A stretch of DNA of 64,000 nt from the NCBI GenBank assembly GCA_964446495.1, contig CAYUOY010000001.1, positions 22,108 through 86,107 on the forward strand, in the 5' to 3' direction. A program made the position numbers and the translations under genes. The notes beneath the pieces are model-generated. The model was not told where the DNA came from. It saw only the letters and a list, made by a program, of their open reading frames with translations, and made no database searches. Within the stretch, counting starts at the first letter, position 1; every line of letters begins with the position of its first letter. The DNA comes from JAADHU01 sp964446495. Lineage in GTDB: Bacteria; Pseudomonadota; Gammaproteobacteria; Steroidobacterales; Woeseiaceae. Positions 59,905 through 64,000 of the stretch are shown piece after piece.

Positions 59905-60548
59905 GCGCCATTCTTCGCGATGGTCTTGGGGCGATACTCGCACAAGTCGGCTATTTCACATCTCCAGCACTCGGGTTTGCGGGCCTTGCACACATAACGT
60001 CCGTGCAAAATCAGCCAATGATGCGCATCCTGCATGAACTCTTCCGGAGTCATCCTGGTCAGCCGCTTCTCTACCTCGAGCGGCGTCTTGCCAGGTGCCA
60101 GGCGGGTACGGTTCGCCACCCTGAATATGTGCGTATCTACCGCGATGGTCGGCTGACCGAAGGCCGTATTCAGAACGACGTTGGCGGTCTTGCGCCCAAC
60201 ACCCGGTAACGCTTCAAGTTCAGCGCGTGTCTGCGGAACTTCTCCACCGTGTCTATCGAGCAACAGGCGGCAGGTCTTGATGATATTTTCGGCCTTGGTA
60301 TTGAACAGTCCAATCGTCCTGATATAACGCTTTAGCCCGGCGACACCGAGATCGAGGATCGCCTGCGGCGTATTGGCGACAGGATAGAGTTTCTCCGTGG
60401 CCTTGTTGACGCCCACGTCCGTCGCCTGGGCTGACAATATGACCGAAATCAGAAGTTCGAACGAACTGCTATATCCCAGTTCCGTGGTTGGGTTGGGGTC
60501 GCCTGCCCGAAGACGCGAGTATATTTCCTGACGCTTGTTCTTGTTCAC
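59901..60548 (-). CDS. nth: Endonuclease III
   Basis: A 215-residue DNA glycosylase/AP lyase for oxidised pyrimidines. The helix-hairpin-helix LPGVGRKTANVV carries the catalytic Lys; the catalytic Asp is in VDTHIFRV; the 4Fe-4S cluster ligands are C-x6-C-x2-C-x5-C (CKARKPECWRCEIADLC). It follows rsxE by 12 bases, the usual gammaproteobacterial order. Confidence 0.97.
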   Translation of the reverse strand: MNKNKRQEIYSRLRAGDPNPTTELGYSSSFELLISVILSAQATDVGVNKATEKLYPVANTPQAILDLGVAGLKRYIRTIGLFNTKAENIIKTCRLLLDRHGGEVPQTRAELEALPGVGRKTANVVLNTAFGQPTIAVDTHIFRVANRTRLAPGKTPLEVEKRLTRMTPEEFMQDAHHWLILHGRYVCKARKPECWRCEIADLCEYRPKTIAKNGA

Positions 60549-60560
60549 GCTGGTATCAAA

Positions 60561-61232
60561 CTAGCTGGCGCGAATGCGGTGATCGCGCTGGCCTGATTTT
60601 TTGCGTCGCTGGTCGAGGTAATTCTTGCCGGCAACGGCAAGTGCGAGGCTGAAAAAGGCGCCAGGCGGCAGGATTGCCAGCAGAAAACCGCCATCTGTTA
60701 TGACCAGGCCAGTGAGCGGGTCGCCACCGAAAAACATGTCGAGATTCGCCAGAATTGTGCCTCGCCCAATGAGTTCGCGAAACGCTCCTATGGTACAAAG
60801 CAACGCGGCAAATCCGGCGCCCATCGCCAGTCCATCGAGCATGCTGGCGCCGACCGAATTACGTGACGCGAAAATCTCGGCGCGCGCGACGATAGCGCAA
60901 TTGGTGACGATTAACGGAATGAATATCCCGAGCGTTCGATCGAGCCCGGGCAGGTAGGCCTTAAATATTAATTCGATACAGGTTACGAGGCTGGCGATGA
61001 TAAGGACGTACATGGGTATGCGGATTTCGCTTCGAATCCATTTTCGTGTCGCGGAAACAAGGATGTTGGAGCAGGTCACGACAAACAAAGTGGCGAGCCC
61101 CAACCCCAGTCCGTTGACGAATGTCGTTGTAACGGCCAGTAACGGACACAATCCCAGTAACTGCACCAGCCCGGGGTTGTCGTCCCAGAGGCCGTTGCGA
61201 AGCTTGCGCAGGATGATGTTGTCGGTGGTCAT
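60561..61232 (-). CDS. rsxE: Ion-translocating oxidoreductase / SoxR-reducing complex subunit E
   Basis: A 223-residue RsxE/RnfE with six membrane helices. Family blocks: WDDNPGLVQLLGLCPLLAV, IPLIVTNCAIVARAE (conserved Cys near the membrane iron site) and SMLDGLAMGAGFA. It is part of the Rsx (Rnf-type) complex that couples electron transfer between ferredoxin and NAD to ion movement, or reduces SoxR. ATG overlaps the rsxG stop (ATGA). Confidence 0.95.
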   Translation of the reverse strand: MTTDNIILRKLRNGLWDDNPGLVQLLGLCPLLAVTTTFVNGLGLGLATLFVVTCSNILVSATRKWIRSEIRIPMYVLIIASLVTCIELIFKAYLPGLDRTLGIFIPLIVTNCAIVARAEIFASRNSVGASMLDGLAMGAGFAALLCTIGAFRELIGRGTILANLDMFFGGDPLTGLVITDGGFLLAILPPGAFFSLALAVAGKNYLDQRRKKSGQRDHRIRAS

Positions 61233-61888
61233 TCCACGCCTTCGTCGGGTGCAGGATCAATCGCAAGAACGCTGTCGCGATTTTCTTCAAAGTATAGCAA
61301 GGTCGTTTTGACGGCATTAATGACGGCACGTGGCGTGATCGATGCGCCTGTCAGTTGGTCAAAGACACCGCCATCACGTTTGATTGACCACGAATCCCGG
61401 GGCGGCGAGGCCAGTGACGTTTTATCCAGTTGTGTTAGCCAGTCGGACTTTGACGACTCAATCAGGTCACCGAGTCCCGGTGTTTCGCGGTGCTCAAGGA
61501 TGCGTACGCTGGTTATATTCATTGTGACATCAATGCCGATCAGCAACTTGATCGGTCCGGAAAAACCATCCTCAGCCGTGACCGCGAACAAGGCTGCGAC
61601 TGGTTTGTTGTCCGAGTAAACCCGGTAAACAGTGGCAGGTCCCTTGCCGGGTAGATCATGTGGCGGCGGTATCACCAGCGTCGATTCCGAGAGATTGTTG
61701 GTATACGGGATGCCGGCCAGTAGCGGCGCCAGGCTCTGTTCGAGATAGGCTTGCTCGTTCGCCACAATTCGCGGTGCTGTTATGTGATAGGTGAAGGCGA
61801 CCAATGCAGTACAAATGGCCGCAAGGACGGCGAGAATAGCGCCGCTAGCCCAGATCGAAGTGCCGGTGTTGGTGGTGTCGTCTGCCAT
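61229..61888 (-). CDS. rsxG: Rsx/Rnf subunit G, Ser at the flavinylation position
   Basis: A 219-residue periplasmic flavoprotein anchored by one N-terminal helix (about 14-33). Typical blocks: EHRETPGLGDLIE and SWSIKRDGGVFDQLTGASITPRAVINAVK. RnfG/RsxG carries covalent FMN on the Thr of a D-x-x-[S/T]-G-A-T motif; here that residue is Ser183 (TGAS, codon 61340-61342). Start ATG 61888 overlaps the rsxD stop by one base. A longer in-frame stretch upstream lies inside rsxD in another frame and is not coding. Confidence 0.93.
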   Translation of the reverse strand: MADDTTNTGTSIWASGAILAVLAAICTALVAFTYHITAPRIVANEQAYLEQSLAPLLAGIPYTNNLSESTLVIPPPHDLPGKGPATVYRVYSDNKPVAALFAVTAEDGFSGPIKLLIGIDVTMNITSVRILEHRETPGLGDLIESSKSDWLTQLDKTSLASPPRDSWSIKRDGGVFDQLTGASITPRAVINAVKTTLLYFEENRDSVLAIDPAPDEGVE

Positions 61889-62943
61889 CAATGCCGCCTC
61901 TTGCGCTTCTTCGGGTGCCCCACGATATGCGGTATCGTCAGATAGTCGATCGCCGGTACGGCCAAATTCATTAACAGAATGGCAAACGCGACACCGTCTG
62001 CGTAGCTGCCCCAACGACGAATAGCATAGATCAGGAAGCCAACACCGAGACCATAGATCAAACGTCCCTTGTTGCTCGTTGCGGCAGAGACCGGATCGGT
62101 CGCGATGAAAAACGCGCACAGCATCGTGCCGCCACTGAACAGGTAAAACCCCGGGCTCGCGTGCACGCCGCCTTCGAGGAAATACGCGATGCCCGAGGGC
62201 ACCAGCAGGCCGGCCAGAACGCCGACGGGAATCTGCCAGCGAATGATTTTGCGCAGCAGCAGCCAGGCACCGCCAACGGCTGTGAAATTGCCGATCCATT
62301 CCCAGCCGCGACCGCCAAAATCACCCATCAGCGGGTTTGCACGAATTTCTTCAAACGTACGCAAGTCGCGCAAACCGGATTTGACCGTGTCGAGCGGTGT
62401 CGCCCGGCTAATGGCATCGAAACTCAGGTAGTCCGGAAACGTACCCGTCAACGTGTAACGTGCGGTCTCAAAAAGTGTCAGGTAGTGATAATCGATATCT
62501 CCAATGTCCGGCGCCGCCCATAGATTGAGATGCAGCGGGAAAGCAATCATTGCGACCACATACCCCGCCATTGCCGGGTTGAAAATATTGAAGCCGAGTC
62601 CACCATAGAGGTGTTTCGCGACGACCACTCCGAACAAGGCTGCGGTCGCGGTGACCCACCATGGCGTCAGTGCCGGTAAGGCAAATGCGATTAAGGCAGC
62701 CGTGACAAGGGCGCTGAAGTCGGCGAGACCTGCTTCGACGGAGCGGCCTCTGGCACGTAGCATTGCCGCCTCACCCGCCACGCAAAATATTGCCGCGACG
62801 ATAAAATTCAGAATCAGGCCCGGGCCAAAATACCAGACATAAGCGATGGCAGCCGGGATCAGCGCAAACAGAACCTGTTGCATGATGGCCGGTACATCGG
62901 TAGCCGGTGTCACAAACGGTGCATCACGTCGCTCAAAGTCCAT
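61888..62943 (-). CDS. rsxD: Rsx/Rnf subunit D
   Basis: A 351-residue membrane subunit with about ten helices. The flavinylation motif is DAISRATPLD, with Thr182 present as expected. Other blocks: HLYGGLGFNIFNPAMAGYVV and GTMLCAFFIATDPVSAATSNKGRLIYG. It binds covalent FMN and forms part of the membrane electron path. Overlaps rsxG by one base; starts four bases after the rsxC stop. Confidence 0.95.
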   Translation of the reverse strand: MDFERRDAPFVTPATDVPAIMQQVLFALIPAAIAYVWYFGPGLILNFIVAAIFCVAGEAAMLRARGRSVEAGLADFSALVTAALIAFALPALTPWWVTATAALFGVVVAKHLYGGLGFNIFNPAMAGYVVAMIAFPLHLNLWAAPDIGDIDYHYLTLFETARYTLTGTFPDYLSFDAISRATPLDTVKSGLRDLRTFEEIRANPLMGDFGGRGWEWIGNFTAVGGAWLLLRKIIRWQIPVGVLAGLLVPSGIAYFLEGGVHASPGFYLFSGGTMLCAFFIATDPVSAATSNKGRLIYGLGVGFLIYAIRRWGSYADGVAFAILLMNLAVPAIDYLTIPHIVGHPKKRKRRH

Positions 62944-62946
62944 CGT

Positions 62947-64000
62947 CTACCTGTCCTCGTCCCGATCGCTCGCTGGCTTCTTGCTGGCACGAGCAATAAT
63001 GGCTTTGATGGCTTCCGGGCCAACCTCGCGGGCCATTTTCTTTTGCGCCGCCAGTTCTTCGTCACGTTGTTCGGTTTCCAGAAGAACCCGCAGGTTTCGT
63101 GTCTCATAACGTTGCCGCGCTCTTTGCGCGCGCGCTTTTTCATCGGCGAGTTCGCGCATCCGGGCTTTGGCCATACGGAAATCCGCCGTCAATGAAATGT
63201 GGCTCGGGCAAACCAGGTCACAGCAACCGCATTCGATGCAGTCGATCAGGCCGAACTGGCGTAGCCGGGTTTCATTGTCGGCGCAGGAAAACCAGTAGAG
63301 TTGTTGTGGGAGCAGCTGGATGGGGCAAACCTCGGCGCACTCACCGCAGCGGATGCAGGGTTTGGCGTTGTCGGCTACCACGTCATCCACCAGAACCAGT
63401 ACACAGTTAGTCGCTTTCACCAGGGGCACACGATCCGTAGATACGGATTTGCCGGTCATCGGGCCACCAATCACCATTTGATTCGCCTGACCTGCGTAGC
63501 CGCCGGCCAGCCCGATGACATCGGCGATCGTTGTACCTATTCGAGCCAGCACATTGACGGGCTTTTCGACACCGTCGCCGGTAATGGTGGTAACGCGCGA
63601 AATCAGCGGTTCACCGTGCGTGATCCAGCGATTGATGGCGGCGGCAGTGCCAACGTTCTGCACCACACAACCGACGTCGGTTGGCAGCCCGCCCGTTGGT
63701 ACCTCCTTGTTGGTGACCAGTTGTACGAGTTGATCCTCGCCGCCGGACGGATAAATGGTGGGAACCTGTTTCAGGACAATGCGCTCGTCTTCCATTCGAC
63801 CCAGTGCTTCACCGAGCGCGATCACGGCCTCTGGCTTGTCGCTTTCGACGGCAACGTGGCAATGCGACAAGCTGAGCGCATGCATCAGGATCTGCGCGCC
63901 GCGCAGGACGTCATCGGCATATTCACGCATCAACATGTCGTCACAGCTGATATAAGGTTCGCATTCGACGCCGTTCAAGATCAGATATTCGAGTGGTGCG
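62947..64000 (-). CDS. rsxC: Rsx/Rnf subunit C, 3' part
   Basis: C-terminal about 350 residues of RsxC/RnfC; the frame is open to the right window edge, so the 5' end (N-terminal barrel-sandwich domain) is outside. The NADH/FMN-binding part is seen (INGVEC-like start LILNGVECEPYISCDD, then EDERIVLKQVPTIYPSGGEDQLVQLVTNKEVPTGGLP), followed by two 4Fe-4S motifs, CIRCGECAEVCP and CIECGCCDLVCP. The C-terminal tail is short and charged, without the long Ala-rich repeats of E. coli RsxC. Next in order is rsxD. Confidence 0.95.
   Translation of the reverse strand, partial: APLEYLILNGVECEPYISCDDMLMREYADDVLRGAQILMHALSLSHCHVAVESDKPEAVIALGEALGRMEDERIVLKQVPTIYPSGGEDQLVQLVTNKEVPTGGLPTDVGCVVQNVGTAAAINRWITHGEPLISRVTTITGDGVEKPVNVLARIGTTIADVIGLAGGYAGQANQMVIGGPMTGKSVSTDRVPLVKATNCVLVLVDDVVADNAKPCIRCGECAEVCPIQLLPQQLYWFSCADNETRLRQFGLIDCIECGCCDLVCPSHISLTADFRMAKARMRELADEKARAQRARQRYETRNLRVLLETEQRDEELAAQKKMAREVGPEAIKAIIARASKKPASDRDEDR

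Noticed and set aside
61889..62299. A long open frame upstream of rsxG in the same frame
   Set aside because: It lies inside rsxD; the rsxG start at 61888 overlaps the rsxD stop and begins at a normal hydrophilic N terminus plus membrane anchor.

Overview
The window is a contiguous piece of a moderately GC-rich bacterial chromosome. It is almost certainly gammaproteobacterial, and possibly near the marine Woeseiaceae/Chromatiales-like lineages (inference). The evidence is the Rsx-type (Rnf) complex with nth downstream, homodimeric aceE with aceF-lpdA, the ispB / rplU-rpmA-obgE / rpsT / murJ-ribF-lspA order, RNase T, monothiol glutaredoxin, and a pilE/pilY1/pilX/pilW/pilV/fimT minor-pilin operon. 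Genes are tightly packed and no gene-free stretch exceeds 300 bases. I found no insertion sequence, prophage or CRISPR array.

Region by region. (a) 1-560: 3' end of an unrecognised gene. (b) 567-8392: a sulfur-compound cluster. On the minus strand come a tctC-tctB-tctA tripartite transporter, a cystathionine beta-lyase-type C-S lyase, a thiol-dioxygenase cupin and a four-domain rhodanese; a threonine-dehydratase-like PLP enzyme is divergent. pdxH (a PLP-making oxidase) follows. (c) 9260-17758: an envelope group with a giant AsmA-like protein, a MipA/OmpV barrel, a SYLF protein, a histidine-kinase-like protein that lacks its phosphoacceptor His, and an unrecognised barrel-like protein. (d) 17827-21104: AraC-type regulator, two small unknowns, an acyl desaturase and tRNA-Pro(CGG). 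(e) 21133-28029: housekeeping genes ispB, rplU, rpmA, obgE, rpsT, murJ, ribF and lspA. L21 carries an H1-like Lys/Ala tail, RibF has lost the kinase signature, and ileS is missing from its usual place. (f) 28098-39379: a ten-gene minus-strand type IV pilus minor-pilin operon in which pilY1 is duplicated, each copy preceded by a small secreted CxxC protein of a family I do not recognise. (g) 39538-50976: Fur/Irr-like regulator, tRNA-Thr(CGT), adenine/adenosine deaminase, DUF4382-type lipoprotein, PAS-GGDEF-EAL protein, nadC, PuuD-like membrane protein, BON lipoprotein, grxD, rnt and an M17 aminopeptidase. (h) 51152-56984: aceE-aceF-lpdA. (i) 57106-59401: a DUF692-DUF2063-DoxX cassette of the bufferin/Hvf type without a visible precursor peptide. 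(j) 59482-64000: DUF1841, nth and rsxE-G-D-C, the last running off the right edge.

The most promising leads are the duplicated [small CxxC protein + PilY1] cassette, the RibF whose riboflavin-kinase half has lost its signature motif, the organosulfur uptake and desulfuration cluster, and the precursor-less DUF692 cassette. Smaller single-residue or architectural oddities are RsxG (Ser at the flavinylation position), the Asn-for-His kinase, the rhodanese with one Cys in four domains, and the tailed L21. All calls are from reading sequence by eye; no database search was run.
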